In this document: piece after piece, positions 32,487 to 39,783 of the stretch
Layout of the letters: each line of letters begins with the position of its first letter
How positions within the stretch are numbered: position 1 is the first letter of the stretch
Assembly (NCBI RefSeq): GCF_003002815.1
Contig: NZ_PVTF01000012.1
Span: 186,001 to 250,000 of the forward strand
Origin: Umezawaea tangerina
GTDB lineage: Bacteria > Actinomycetota > Actinomycetes > Mycobacteriales > Pseudonocardiaceae
Direction of reading: 5' to 3'
Length of the DNA stretch: 64,000 bases
The notes under the pieces: model-generated
Databases searched by the model: none
The model's input: the letters and a program-made list of their open reading frames with translations, nothing else
What the model was told of the DNA's origin: nothing
Position numbers and translations under genes: made by a program

Positions 32487-32920
32487 CGGGCAGCCTCCAA
32501 GCTGTCGGTGTCGGTGGTTTCCAGGCAGGGCACGCACATGCGCAGGTCGCGCGGGATGATGTAGCCGCGGTCGCGCCCGCACTGCGGGCAGATCCGCCTG
32601 GCGAGGTTGGCTTTCGCGAGCGCGGTCCACTTGGCGCGGGTCATCGGCCGGACCGGTTTCGCGGTGGCGACCAGGTAGAGCGAGGCGAACCACGTGGTGC
32701 TCGACGGGTTGTGGCGGCCGTAGAGCACCGCGACCGGGTCCGCACCGCCGGGGCGCAGGCCCAGTGCCCGCAGTTGGCGGTAGGTGGCGAGCAGGTGGCG
32801 CGGGGCCATGTGCCGGGACAGCAGCGGTAGCCCGTCGTGGATTCCGCGGGTGAAGGTCGGACCGGCCTGCCAGGGCACGTGCTCGGTCCACACCCACCCA
32901 AACGCCCTGCCCGCCATCAC
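32318..32920 (-). CDS. RRQRL-motif-type zinc-binding protein with extended tail
   Basis: Up to 200 residues. The conserved part, about residues 1-140, has the TYRQLRALGLRPGG motif, YLVATAKPVRPMTRAKWTALAKANLARRICPQCGRDRGYIIPRDLRMCVPC. CPQC and CVPC form a zinc ribbon. This is the family called RRQRL motif-containing zinc-binding protein, common in AICEs. After CLETTDTDSLE the frame has no stop for another 57 codons and runs through the next gene; that tail is Ser/Pro/Arg-rich and looks like a shadow reading. Either the original stop was lost or the protein is really longer. The start is GTG 32920 or ATG 32917. Confidence 0.7.
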   Translation of the reverse strand: MMAGRAFGWVWTEHVPWQAGPTFTRGIHDGLPLLSRHMAPRHLLATYRQLRALGLRPGGADPVAVLYGRHNPSSTTWFASLYLVATAKPVRPMTRAKWTALAKANLARRICPQCGRDRGYIIPRDLRMCVPCLETTDTDSLEAARWTTTSPPWPMPRPWPRVCSRTTPTSRVWSASTSARCSCPTTSKSRSPCNCHRTAT

Positions 32921-33156
32921 GACACCCCCGCCGCCACGATCAGGTGCGCCTGGTCGCGATCCGCGGTGGCCAACGCGCGCATCTCATCGCCCAACACCCG
33001 GTCGACGCCGGGAGTGGCGGCCAGCCTCTCCCGCAGGTCGGCGTGCTCCCGCAACCACAAGGCCTGTTCGGCAGGTGTCGCGTCGGCCGTGGGCCTGGCA
33101 CAGGAGTGGGTCAGCAGTGCCATAGCGGGGGCGATGTCCGGGGTCGGCGCCATCAC
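32917..33156 (-). CDS. Small hypothetical protein (79 aa)
   Basis: 79 residues, almost all helical: PDIAPAMALLTHSCARPTADATPAEQALWLREHADLRERLAATPGVDRVLGDEMRALA. Start GTG 33156 or ATG 33153; both ends overlap neighbours by short TGA/ATG overlaps. Part of the coupled string. Function unknown. Confidence 0.6.
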   Translation of the reverse strand: MMAPTPDIAPAMALLTHSCARPTADATPAEQALWLREHADLRERLAATPGVDRVLGDEMRALATADRDQAHLIVAAGVS

Positions 33157-33497
33157 GCCACCCGGCCCAGGTTCGCCGCGGCACGCGCAGCTGCGCGGCG
33201 GGCCTTGCGCCCGGTGCGCTTGGTCTTGCCGAAGACCGGCGCGGGGAGGGTGAGCGTGGTGACCGGCTGCGGCGTGGCCTCCGACTCACGGACCACCTGA
33301 GCCAGCGTGACGCCGAACCGGGCGGTGACACCGGCCAGCGCACGGGCCGCGATACGGCGGTTACGACGCTCCAGAGCGGAACCGTCCAGCAGCGCCGATG
33401 TCGGCGCAGGGGATGCGATCTCGACTGAGATCAGGGCCTGGATGCGGCCCAGAACCGACGGGGTGATGCCGTCGGGGTAGGTACTCGTGCTGGTCAT
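33153..33497 (-). CDS. Hypothetical basic AICE protein (114 aa)
   Basis: 114 residues. A Ser/Thr/Pro-rich N-terminus is followed by a helical region (RRNRRIAARALAGVTARFGVTLAQVVRESE) and a strongly basic tail (KTKRTGRKARRAAARAAA), which suggests nucleic acid binding. AAGGGAG precedes the ATG. It is the first gene of the leftward operon that begins opposite the GntR gene, so it is the gene most directly exposed to the two operators upstream. Confidence 0.65.
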   Translation of the reverse strand: MTSTSTYPDGITPSVLGRIQALISVEIASPAPTSALLDGSALERRNRRIAARALAGVTARFGVTLAQVVRESEATPQPVTTLTLPAPVFGKTKRTGRKARRAAARAAANLGRVA

Positions 33498-33543
33498 CTG
33501 CGACTCCCTTGATACTTACGGACGAGGTCCGCATGTCTGTCGG

Positions 33544-33600
33544 TCTGTATGCAGACATTAGGAGTCGCGCTGGATGGCTGTCAAGACTCTGTATGCAGAC
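33544..33600. promoter_or_regulatory. Twin operators of the GntR/KorSA-like repressor
   Basis: TCTGTATGCAGAC occurs twice exactly, at 33544-33556 and 33588-33600, 44 bp apart. The first copy extends to the near-perfect palindrome GTCTGTATGCAGAC. They lie in the gap between the divergent GntR gene and the leftward small-gene operon, the position of KorSA operators in pSAM2-like elements. The second one covers the probable -35 region of the GntR gene. Confidence 0.75.
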
Positions 33601-33605
33601 TGCTC

Positions 33606-33611
33606 TAGACT
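33606..33611 (+). promoter_or_regulatory. -10 element of the leaderless GntR gene
   Basis: TAGACT ends 6 nt before the ATG at 33618, the spacing expected for a transcript that begins at the start codon; no ribosome site is present. Confidence 0.55.
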
Positions 33612-33617
33612 GGGTAG

Positions 33618-34391
33618 ATGACCAGCGGATTCACTGACGCTCGCCCACTTCAGGTGCAGGTAGCGGACGATGTCCGGTTGAAGATCGAGAGTGGGGAGTG
33701 GCCTCCCGGTCACAAGTTGCCCTCGTTCGACGAGCTCGCGACGGCTCACGGCTGTTCGCTTGCGGTGGTACGCAAGGCTGTAGACCTGCTGAAGCAGCAG
33801 GGTCTCATCGTGACAATGCAAGGCAGTGGAACATTTGTTCGTGATCATCCGATTGCACAATTGCAAGGAATTGAGCGCTACTCGCGCAGCCTTTGGCAAT
33901 CCGGTAAGACTGTGCTTGTCGCTACGCCTAGGGACTCGATTTACGGTAAGGCGAGTCAGGAAATTCGAGCACTCGAACAAGTTCCTGCTTCCAAGTTGGT
34001 GGCTGATCGCTTGAGGATTGCGGTTGGGACACCCGTGTGGGCACGACGCAGGACTACCGCCGTTGATGGTCGTCCTAATCAACTTGCGGATAGCTACTAC
34101 GAACTTGACGTCGTCCGCGGTACGGCGATCATGGAGCCCGATACGGGACCCGGTGGCGGGTTGGCTCGACTTGAAGAGAATGGCTACCGGCTTGCCGAGG
34201 TGGAAGAAGAGCTCTCTACCAGAATGCCTACTGGACCTGAGTCTGTTTCATTGCAGCTCCCGCCGGGCACTCCGGTACTTGAGCTTGTAAGGACGATCTA
34301 CGATGACACCGGCCGTGCAGTGGAGGTTATGACTTCTGTGATTGCCGGTGATACTGCTGCCTTTCGCTACCGTTTTCCCATTCCGGACTAA
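33618..34391 (+). CDS. GntR/HutC-family repressor (KorSA-like)
   Basis: 257 residues. The GntR winged helix covers about 10-75 (PLQVQVADDVRLKIESGEWPPGHKLPSFDELATAHGCSLAVVRKAVDLLKQQGLIVTMQGSGTFV), followed by a UTRA ligand-binding domain to the C-terminus (GTPVLELVRTIYDDTGRAVEVMTSVI). In AICEs a GntR protein, KorSA, represses its own gene and the pra/replication operon and so keeps the element integrated. The twin 13-bp palindromes upstream fit that role. GC content is lower than in the transfer genes. The PP2C-like gene follows after 9 bp. Confidence 0.92.
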   Translation: MTSGFTDARPLQVQVADDVRLKIESGEWPPGHKLPSFDELATAHGCSLAVVRKAVDLLKQQGLIVTMQGSGTFVRDHPIAQLQGIERYSRSLWQSGKTVLVATPRDSIYGKASQEIRALEQVPASKLVADRLRIAVGTPVWARRRTTAVDGRPNQLADSYYELDVVRGTAIMEPDTGPGGGLARLEENGYRLAEVEEELSTRMPTGPESVSLQLPPGTPVLELVRTIYDDTGRAVEVMTSVIAGDTAAFRYRFPIPD

Positions 34392-34400
34392 GGGGTCCAG

Positions 34401-35159
34401 ATGCGAGCCGTAATGGAAAGTCGGGCAACACCTGGTCGAGTGAACGATGACTATGCTGTGGTCGGCTTGGAATGGGCGGTCGTGCTGGATGGGGCGACTG
34501 CGCTGAAGCCGGAAAAAAACGGCTGTATCCATGACGTTCCATGGGTGGTGCACAGACTTGCCGGAAATCTGGCTCAGCTACTCACCACTGCTTCAGACCT
34601 TGTGCTAGCAGATGCCCTGGCTGAGTCAATCGCTCACACCTGTGCGGCCCATGAGAAAACATGTGACTTGAGCAACCCGGACAGTCCGTCGTCAACGGTG
34701 ACGATATTGCGTCATCGTGATGATTTTCTCGACTACCTAGTTCTTGGAGATTCCCCGCTTCTTGTCAGCCATGCGGGAAAAATTGAACCCGTTCTCGATG
34801 AGCGAATGGCAAACCTCAACGATTACTCGTATGACGCTGTGATGGCTGTGCAAAACACGCCAGAGGGGTATTACGTTGCTAACACCATGCCCGATGCCGC
34901 CTATCAGGCCGTGCACGGTAGCTTCCCGGCGGGGAGTGTAGATTCGGCGGCATTGTTGACCGATGGTGCGAGTCGCCTCGTAGACGCATTCCAGTTGATC
35001 TCATGGGAAGAACTGTTTCGCATCCTGTCTGATGAAGGGCCCGCGAGTCTGATTACGCAGACGAGGAAGGTTGAAGCTGGCGGTGTCGTATCGAGTGACG
35101 GTCGGACACGCAAGCATCATGATGACGCGACAGCGGTTTTCGTGAACCTTGTGCCGTAG
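34401..35159 (+). CDS. PP2C-like protein phosphatase-fold protein
   Basis: 252 residues with the metal-dependent PP2C motif order: a short version of motif 1 (RVNDDYAVV), then WAVVLDGAT (the DG pair), SSTVTILRHRDDFLDYLVLGDSPLLV, AALLTDGASRLVDAF, and KHHDDATAVFVNLV with the final acidic metal ligands. It probably dephosphorylates Ser/Thr residues, although some relatives are inactive. It is coupled to the GntR gene (9-bp gap), so it may modulate the repressor or sense host kinases. GC is low compared with the backbone. Confidence 0.75.
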   Translation: MRAVMESRATPGRVNDDYAVVGLEWAVVLDGATALKPEKNGCIHDVPWVVHRLAGNLAQLLTTASDLVLADALAESIAHTCAAHEKTCDLSNPDSPSSTVTILRHRDDFLDYLVLGDSPLLVSHAGKIEPVLDERMANLNDYSYDAVMAVQNTPEGYYVANTMPDAAYQAVHGSFPAGSVDSAALLTDGASRLVDAFQLISWEELFRILSDEGPASLITQTRKVEAGGVVSSDGRTRKHHDDATAVFVNLVP

Positions 35160-35197
35160 GGGTACTGCTACGACAGATCCTTGCCTGCACTGAGGGG

Positions 35198-35342
35198 GGT
35201 AGCCGTCCCAAGCGTCCCAGCCGTCCCACCGCAGGTCAGGCCGGGACGGCTTGTTTTATGGGACGGCTCAATCCGTCCCAGTGATTCGTGCCGTCCCGCC
35301 CTGACCTGCGGTGGGACGGCTGGGACGGCTGGGACGGTTACC
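35198..35342. repeat. Palindromic iteron block, candidate replication origin
   Basis: Two 53-bp arms (35198-35250 and 35290-35342) are near-perfect inverted repeats around a centre holding a smaller palindrome, TGGGACGGctcaatCCGTCCCA (35259-35280). In total ten 7-bp units occur: CCGTCCC at 35203, 35221, 35273, 35291 (GCGTCCC at 35212) and GGGACGG at 35243, 35260, 35313, 35322, 35331. Spacing is 9, 9, 22 on each arm. The first six match the six inside the DUF3631 gene. An iteron origin or a bound termination/regulatory site are the main readings. Confidence 0.7.
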
Positions 35343-35787
35343 TCTCTCGACACGAAGGTGATGAGCGAAGGCGGCGACCTGTTGTGGACCCGAATGGTGT
35401 CTACGAGTTCCTGCGTGATTAAGCCTCTACAGACGTCGCCAGGCCTCCTACTGAGGGATTGAACCCTGTGCTCTCTATGGACAAGCTTCCGCCTCACCGG
35501 TCATCTCATACGCTGCCGTTAAGCCTGTGCCCTCCGCGGTTCAGGGGCGTTCATCGGAGGGCGCCGACCAGGGTAGGAGCGTCCAGCGGACCGGGAGGTA
35601 CGGCCATTCTGACGCTTTACGCGCGAAGGATGATGACCCATTTGAGGCGCGAATTCCGCGACATCTGCGAGATTTGACTCGACTAAGATTGCCACCCCTC
35701 CAGTTGGAATATTAGCTATAGGCTTGCGCACCTCACTTGCCCACTTGAGCAATTGCTTCTCTGGACCGACTATTTTACAGTGACTAC
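35343..35787. other. Non-coding stretch between iteron block and PIN gene
   Basis: About 445 bp. A few short open frames exist on both strands, but none has a ribosome site or consistent codon use. A patch around 35520-35600 is GC-rich like the backbone, whereas 35680-35787 is AT-rich and probably serves as the 3' end and terminator region of the minus-strand PIN gene. Nothing else is recognised. Confidence 0.4.
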
Positions 35788-37173
35788 TTACATCTCGGCC
35801 TCTGCAAGACCTATACTCTTAACGCCCGATGTTCCCATGTAATGACCAAATGAATTCCATACAAAGTACGATTCATCTCGAACATCCATCGAACTCATCG
35901 ATACTGAAGGCGCAGAAGAAAGCAATGCGACGAATTTGACGGAATAACCTCCAGTTGAGTCAAACTGAGACGCCCATTCGTTGTAGGCAATCTTCATCTC
36001 ACCAAGGCCATCATGCGCCACATAAGGCGATGGCAAATACTTAACATAGTAGAACGACAGCCCTTTCTCCACAACCAGGTCAAACGGACAATCAGGGCCC
36101 ATAAGTAGAGGCCTAAATCCTTGCGTTGCCAAATATTGATCATATTTTCCCACAGCTCGCAAAACCTCTTGCCGATCCCTCCCGTAGCTGATCTTTATCC
36201 GGTTCAATTTTGCGTCTTTATCAACTTTTTCCACCTCGGCAAGCGCCAAGGTGGATATATTTATCCCCGCGGCTTCTGCGGCGTGCTGCAAGAACTGTTC
36301 CGGCTGGAGCATGTATAGGGTGGCACCCGAATCATGATGCAGTTCTTCACACAGTTCCACACGTGGGCCCCGCGCGTTTCCGCGGTCATCGTGTCGCCAC
36401 CAATCAGGCTTGGTGTCTCCGGTAACAAAGAGAACGTCTTGCCAACTTCTTTTCCTGCATTCACTCAATATTTGCAGCCACACAAAGTAGTCTCCCACCC
36501 TTTTCTCAGGAGGTTTGTTCTTATCCTCGTAACCCGGAGGGACTTTATCTTCTATGCGCTTCACTGCCTCACTGGCAGCTTGCCGCTTTTCTTTTACTGT
36601 AAACGGGGAGCCTACTCGATCGGCCAACAAGACTTCCAATGCAAGTAGCACTCGGTCTTTGCTCGTATCCTGAGCCTCCTCTAACCAGGCACCTCGATAG
36701 CTACTAATTCTAGAAACCGTACTCTCCGTGACCTCTCGGATTTTATTCAATAAACCCTCCTTTTCTACGTTAGAAAGAGATATGCGATTCGCCCAAGTTT
36801 CCAATGCTTGCCCCTGCGTTTCAAGCCCTTTACGGAGAGCCTGTGTCGCCTGGTTAGTCGCCTTGCTGAAGTCCGCCAGAGCCGAGTCACGGTTACGCCA
36901 GAATTCAGCGGCAACCTGATTTGGAATCCAGATTCTTCCACTAATGGCTGACATTACATTCAGGAAGTCTGAGCAGACGGCAGGAGTATACCTATAAAGG
37001 TTCAGCAATGCATTCGTATCAAATACTACTGCCCCGCTTTGAAATATTCTACGATAATCTTCCTCGTGAACCGTGGCGTACGCACGAAAGCCATCACGAA
37101 GCCCTCTGGGAATATTTCGTTCTGTCGAGTCTTCACTCGAACTATCTTGCGCTAATTCCATAGGATCCATCAT
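35788..37173 (-). CDS. PIN-like domain protein (PIN_8 type), probable defence cargo
   Basis: 461 residues. The N-terminal PIN-like nuclease domain (about 45-290) has GAVVFDTNALLNLYRY with the first metal-binding Asp, then IPNQVAAEFWRNR with a conserved Glu. A long charged coiled-coil insert follows, then KRVGDYFVWLQILSECRKRSWQDVLFVTGDTKPDWWRH, which supplies the remaining acidic residues. The C-terminal 170 residues have no recognised fold. PIN_8 proteins are predicted RNases often found in defence islands and mobile elements. GC content is clearly lower than anywhere else in the element, with rare codons such as ATA and TTA, which indicates recent acquisition. Start ATG 37173 or 37170. It stands alone next to attR. 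Confidence 0.75.
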   Translation of the reverse strand: MMDPMELAQDSSSEDSTERNIPRGLRDGFRAYATVHEEDYRRIFQSGAVVFDTNALLNLYRYTPAVCSDFLNVMSAISGRIWIPNQVAAEFWRNRDSALADFSKATNQATQALRKGLETQGQALETWANRISLSNVEKEGLLNKIREVTESTVSRISSYRGAWLEEAQDTSKDRVLLALEVLLADRVGSPFTVKEKRQAASEAVKRIEDKVPPGYEDKNKPPEKRVGDYFVWLQILSECRKRSWQDVLFVTGDTKPDWWRHDDRGNARGPRVELCEELHHDSGATLYMLQPEQFLQHAAEAAGINISTLALAEVEKVDKDAKLNRIKISYGRDRQEVLRAVGKYDQYLATQGFRPLLMGPDCPFDLVVEKGLSFYYVKYLPSPYVAHDGLGEMKIAYNEWASQFDSTGGYSVKFVALLSSAPSVSMSSMDVRDESYFVWNSFGHYMGTSGVKSIGLAEAEM

Positions 37174-37283
37174 GCCGCATGGAGATCACCTGAGCTTGCC
37201 ACGGCGTCTCGTGTTGCCTCGCCTGAGCCGCTAAGCGAGGCAAGGACACTTGGGGTCTATGAGGCTGGATTGGCTATCTGACC

Positions 37284-37303
37284 GTGCCAGATCCGTGCCA
37301 GAT
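37284..37303 (+). repeat. Right arm-type integrase site, paired 9-mers
   Basis: GTGCCAGAT at 37284-37292 and again at 37295-37303, same sequence, spacing and orientation as the pair at 20384-20403. It lies about 100 bp inside attR. In the circular form both pairs would flank the core as P and P' arms. Confidence 0.65.
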
Positions 37304-37404
37304 AGGACAGCTAACCAGGGGGAGCTACGGGGAACTACAGCGCACACTGACACGTAAACCGTGTTTGGCGTCTCGGCTGATGACGCGCTCTCACTGGGAC
37401 TCAA

Positions 37405-37450
37405 CTTCCAAGCTGGTCATGCCGGTTCGATCCCGGTCACCCGCTCCACA
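37405..37450 (+). repeat. attR core (46 bp, tRNA-Gly 3' remnant)
   Basis: Exact copy of the tRNA-Gly 3' half and CCA at 20269-20314. It lacks the 5' half of the tRNA and is therefore not a tRNA gene. It marks the right boundary of the element; chromosomal DNA resumes after it. Confidence 0.95.
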
Positions 37451-37453
37451 TCC

Positions 37454-37492
37454 AAGCCCAGGTCATCCGGCGTCCCGGTGGCCTGGGCTTTT
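37454..37492 (+). terminator. Original tRNA-Gly terminator, now stranded beyond attR
   Basis: 9-bp stem AAGCCCAGG/CCTGGGCTT followed by TT, immediately after attR. Before integration this hairpin would have followed tRNA-Gly; the element brought its own similar one to the left end. Confidence 0.7.
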
Positions 37493-37587
37493 GTGTTGGG
37501 TGAGCTTGAGCGTCGTGGTGGAAGAGGCCAATGTGGTGGGTGTGTCAAGCGGTTGATTGTCACGGTTGAGGGGAAGGGTGGGGCGGT

Positions 37588-37593
37588 TAGGCT
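37588..37593 (+). promoter_or_regulatory. -10 element, leaderless start of the MFS gene
   Basis: TAGGCT ends 6 nt before the GTG at 37600; no ribosome site is present. Confidence 0.5.
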
Positions 37594-37599
37594 CGGGGG

Positions 37600-38841
37600 G
37601 TGTCTGAGCACCGTTCGCTGCCGCTGTGGGCGGGGCGGGGGGCGGCGTTGGTGGGGATTGTGCTTGTCGCGCTGACGTTGCGGCAGGCGGTGGCGGCGGT
37701 GTCGCCGATTCTTGGGGACATCCGGGTGGACGTTCCGATGTCGGACATCGGGGTCGGGGTGTTGGGGACGTTGCCGCCGATCCTGCTTGCGGTGTCGGGG
37801 TTCGTGGCGCCGCGGGTGGCCCGTGGTATCGGGCTTGATGGTGGCATTGTGGTTGCACTGCTGCTCATGACCGCGGGGCATCTTGTGCGGGCGTTCGCGC
37901 CTGGGTTCGCGGTGCTGCTTGGGGGCAGTGTCGTGGCGCTTGCGGGTACGGGCATCGGGAACGTGTTGTTGCCGCCGATCGTGCGGCGGTACTTCCCCGA
38001 CCGGGTAGCGCTGATGACGGCGGTCTACGCGTGCGTGGTGGGGGTGAGCACGGCGGTGCCCGCGGCGCTCGCGGCGCCGGTCGCGGAGCGGGCGGGGTGG
38101 CGGTTTTCGCTGGGGCTGTGGTCGGTGACGTCGGTGGTGGCGCTGGTTCCGTGGATCGTGATCATCGCGAAGGAACGGCGTCGGCGGGCGTTGGACACCG
38201 GTGTTGTCGAGTCGGCGCCTCCTGCGCTGGTCACGAGGCTGTGGCGGTCGCGTGTGGCCTTGTCGATCACGGTGATGTTCTCGACCAGTGCGATCTGCAC
38301 CTACGCGGCGTTCGCGTGGCTGCCGGAGATCCTGGGCGACATCGCGGGCTCGACGCCGACCGAGGCGGGTGTGCTGCTGGCGGTCACCGGTCTCATCAGC
38401 GTGCCGGGTGCGCTCATCGCGCCGCTGCTGGTGGCGCGGTTGGGCAACGTGGGCTGGCTGATCGGCGCAGGTATCGCGAGCTTCGTGCTCGGCTACCTCG
38501 GCCTGTTGATCGCGCCCGCGACGCTCACGCTGCTCTGGGTGCTGCTGATCGGTTCGGGGTCGATCCTGTTCCCGGTCAACCTCGTGCTGATCAACGTCCG
38601 CACCCGGACCCAAGGCGGCACGGTCGCGTTGAGCGGCTTCGCGCAGGGGGTCTCGTACGCGCTTGGCGCGCTCGGTCCGCTGTTCGTGGGGCTGCTGCAC
38701 GACGTGAGCGGCGGATGGACCCTGCCGTTGCTGTTCCTGCTCGCCGTCATCCTCGTGACGATCATCCCGGCGATCATGCTGGCGAAGCCCGCGTTCGTCG
38801 AGGACGAGCTCGGCCACGACGTTCCGGCCGGGTTGACCTGA
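37600..38841 (+). CDS. MFS transporter, CynX/NimT family
   Basis: 413 residues and about twelve membrane helices. It has the CynX/NimT pattern: LTLRQAVAAVSPILGDIRVDVPMSDIGVGVLGTLPPILLAVSGFVAPRVARGIG in the first repeat and TPTEAGVLLAVTGLISVPGALIAPLLVARLG in the second. Relatives move cyanate, nitroimidazoles or other small compounds, and many are uncharacterised exporters. The GTG start at 37600 fits a leaderless message. It is the first chromosomal gene after attR. The substrate cannot be assigned. Confidence 0.9.
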   Translation: MSEHRSLPLWAGRGAALVGIVLVALTLRQAVAAVSPILGDIRVDVPMSDIGVGVLGTLPPILLAVSGFVAPRVARGIGLDGGIVVALLLMTAGHLVRAFAPGFAVLLGGSVVALAGTGIGNVLLPPIVRRYFPDRVALMTAVYACVVGVSTAVPAALAAPVAERAGWRFSLGLWSVTSVVALVPWIVIIAKERRRRALDTGVVESAPPALVTRLWRSRVALSITVMFSTSAICTYAAFAWLPEILGDIAGSTPTEAGVLLAVTGLISVPGALIAPLLVARLGNVGWLIGAGIASFVLGYLGLLIAPATLTLLWVLLIGSGSILFPVNLVLINVRTRTQGGTVALSGFAQGVSYALGALGPLFVGLLHDVSGGWTLPLLFLLAVILVTIIPAIMLAKPAFVEDELGHDVPAGLT

Positions 38842-38894
38842 CCCGCGTTGTCCGACCGCTTCACAACAGCCGCGTCCACCGTGCGATCACCCCT

Positions 38895-38900
38895 TAGCGT
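38895..38900 (+). promoter_or_regulatory. -10 element, leaderless start at 38908
   Basis: TAGCGT ends 7 nt before the ATG at 38908, with no ribosome site. Confidence 0.45.
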
Positions 38901-38907
38901 GCCGGGT

Positions 38908-39774
38908 ATGAGTGGGCCCGGTGAGCAGGTAGCGGAGTGGGTGGGGGCGGAGGTCGGGGCGTTCGTGCCGTTGGGGAGTCGCGACGGTGGGCCTTGGCGG
39001 GTGGCGGTCGGGGGCACCGAGGTCGTGGTGAAGGTGGGACGGCGGCGGGAGCCGTTCGTGGTCGAGGTGGCGGCGCTGGAGAGGGCGGCAGCGTTCGGGG
39101 TGGCGGCGCCCCGTGTGCTCGCGGCGGATCTTGGGGGTGGGCTGGCCGGGCACTTCGGGGTGGTCACGTCGGTCGTGCGCGGGAGCAGTCGGATTCCGGT
39201 CGACGTGCGGGCTGGGCGGTTGCGGGAGCTGGGGGCGGCCGCGGCGCGGTTGCACCGGGTCGTGGTGGAGCCGACGGCGGAGCTGCCGTTGCGGGAGCGG
39301 GCGATCGAGGACGTGGACTTCGCGGCGGACTGGCGGGAGCGGGGCCCCGCCGAGCTGTTGGAGGAGGCCGAGCAGGTCCTGGAGGGGTTCGACCGCGACG
39401 GTGGGCCGCGGGTGTTCCTGCACGGGGATCTCTGGCAGGGCAACACGATGTGGGTGGGCGACTCGTGCACGGGGATGGTCGACTGGGACGGGGCGGGGAC
39501 CGGGCCCAGCGGGGTGGACGTCGGGTCGATGAGGTGCGACGCGGCGATCCTGCACGGGCTCGGGGCGGCGGACCTGGTGCTGGACGGGTGGGAGCGGGAG
39601 GCCGGGAGTCGGGCTCCGGACGTGGCGCGGTGGGACGTGGTGGCCGCGTTGGGCACGCCTGCGGACCTGGGTGACTGGTTGCCGGTGATCCACGGGCAGG
39701 GGCGGGGTGATCTGGACGCGCGGACCGCCACGGCGAGGCGGGACGAGTTCCTGAGGGCGGCGCTGGGGAGGTGA
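38908..39774 (+). CDS. Aminoglycoside phosphotransferase/choline kinase-like protein
   Basis: 288 residues with the APH-type kinase fold: TEVVVKVGRRREPFVVEVAAL supplies the ATP lysine and helix C glutamate, FLHGDLWQGNTMW is the catalytic loop (HGD, with Asn), and MVDWDGAGTGPSGVDV holds the metal-binding Asp. Such enzymes phosphorylate small molecules (aminoglycosides, choline, sugars, homoserine). This protein resembles uncharacterised members and resistance should not be assumed. ATG 38908 is chosen over 38848 because the family begins near this point and a -10 element is well placed. Confidence 0.85.
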   Translation: MSGPGEQVAEWVGAEVGAFVPLGSRDGGPWRVAVGGTEVVVKVGRRREPFVVEVAALERAAAFGVAAPRVLAADLGGGLAGHFGVVTSVVRGSSRIPVDVRAGRLRELGAAAARLHRVVVEPTAELPLRERAIEDVDFAADWRERGPAELLEEAEQVLEGFDRDGGPRVFLHGDLWQGNTMWVGDSCTGMVDWDGAGTGPSGVDVGSMRCDAAILHGLGAADLVLDGWEREAGSRAPDVARWDVVAALGTPADLGDWLPVIHGQGRGDLDARTATARRDEFLRAALGR

Positions 39775-39783
39775 GGGCGCGGT

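Larger units (their letters stand above)
20269..37450. mobile_element. Actinomycete integrative and conjugative element (AICE), 17.2 kb
   Basis: Bounded by identical 46-bp att repeats, the left one inside tRNA-Gly. In order it holds int, xis, DUF3631 ATPase, TGT-like gene, small ORF, primase-polymerase, FtsK/TraB-type translocase, SpdB-like membrane proteins, Nudix gene, a series of small coupled ORFs, a GntR repressor with operators, a PP2C-like gene, an iteron palindrome and a PIN-domain gene. This is the AICE plan known from pSAM2-type elements: tyrosine recombinase, own replication, and one FtsK-like protein for double-stranded DNA transfer. All core genes are intact, so it may still excise. 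The right 4 kb is lower in GC than the rest. Confidence 0.93.

Noticed and set aside
35459-35752. Short ORFs between the iteron block and the PIN gene
   Set aside because: Overlapping frames on both strands with no ribosome sites and no consistent codon use.
20269-37450. Search for preQ0/queuosine synthesis genes as partners of the TGT-like gene
   Set aside because: No folE-, queC-, queD- or queE-like sequence was found in the element or elsewhere in the window.
37405-37450. Second tRNA-Gly gene
   Set aside because: Only the 3' half is present; it is the attR copy left by integration.
38908-39774. Aminoglycoside resistance gene
   Set aside because: The kinase fold is clear, but the family is broad and nothing in the sequence shows antibiotic specificity.
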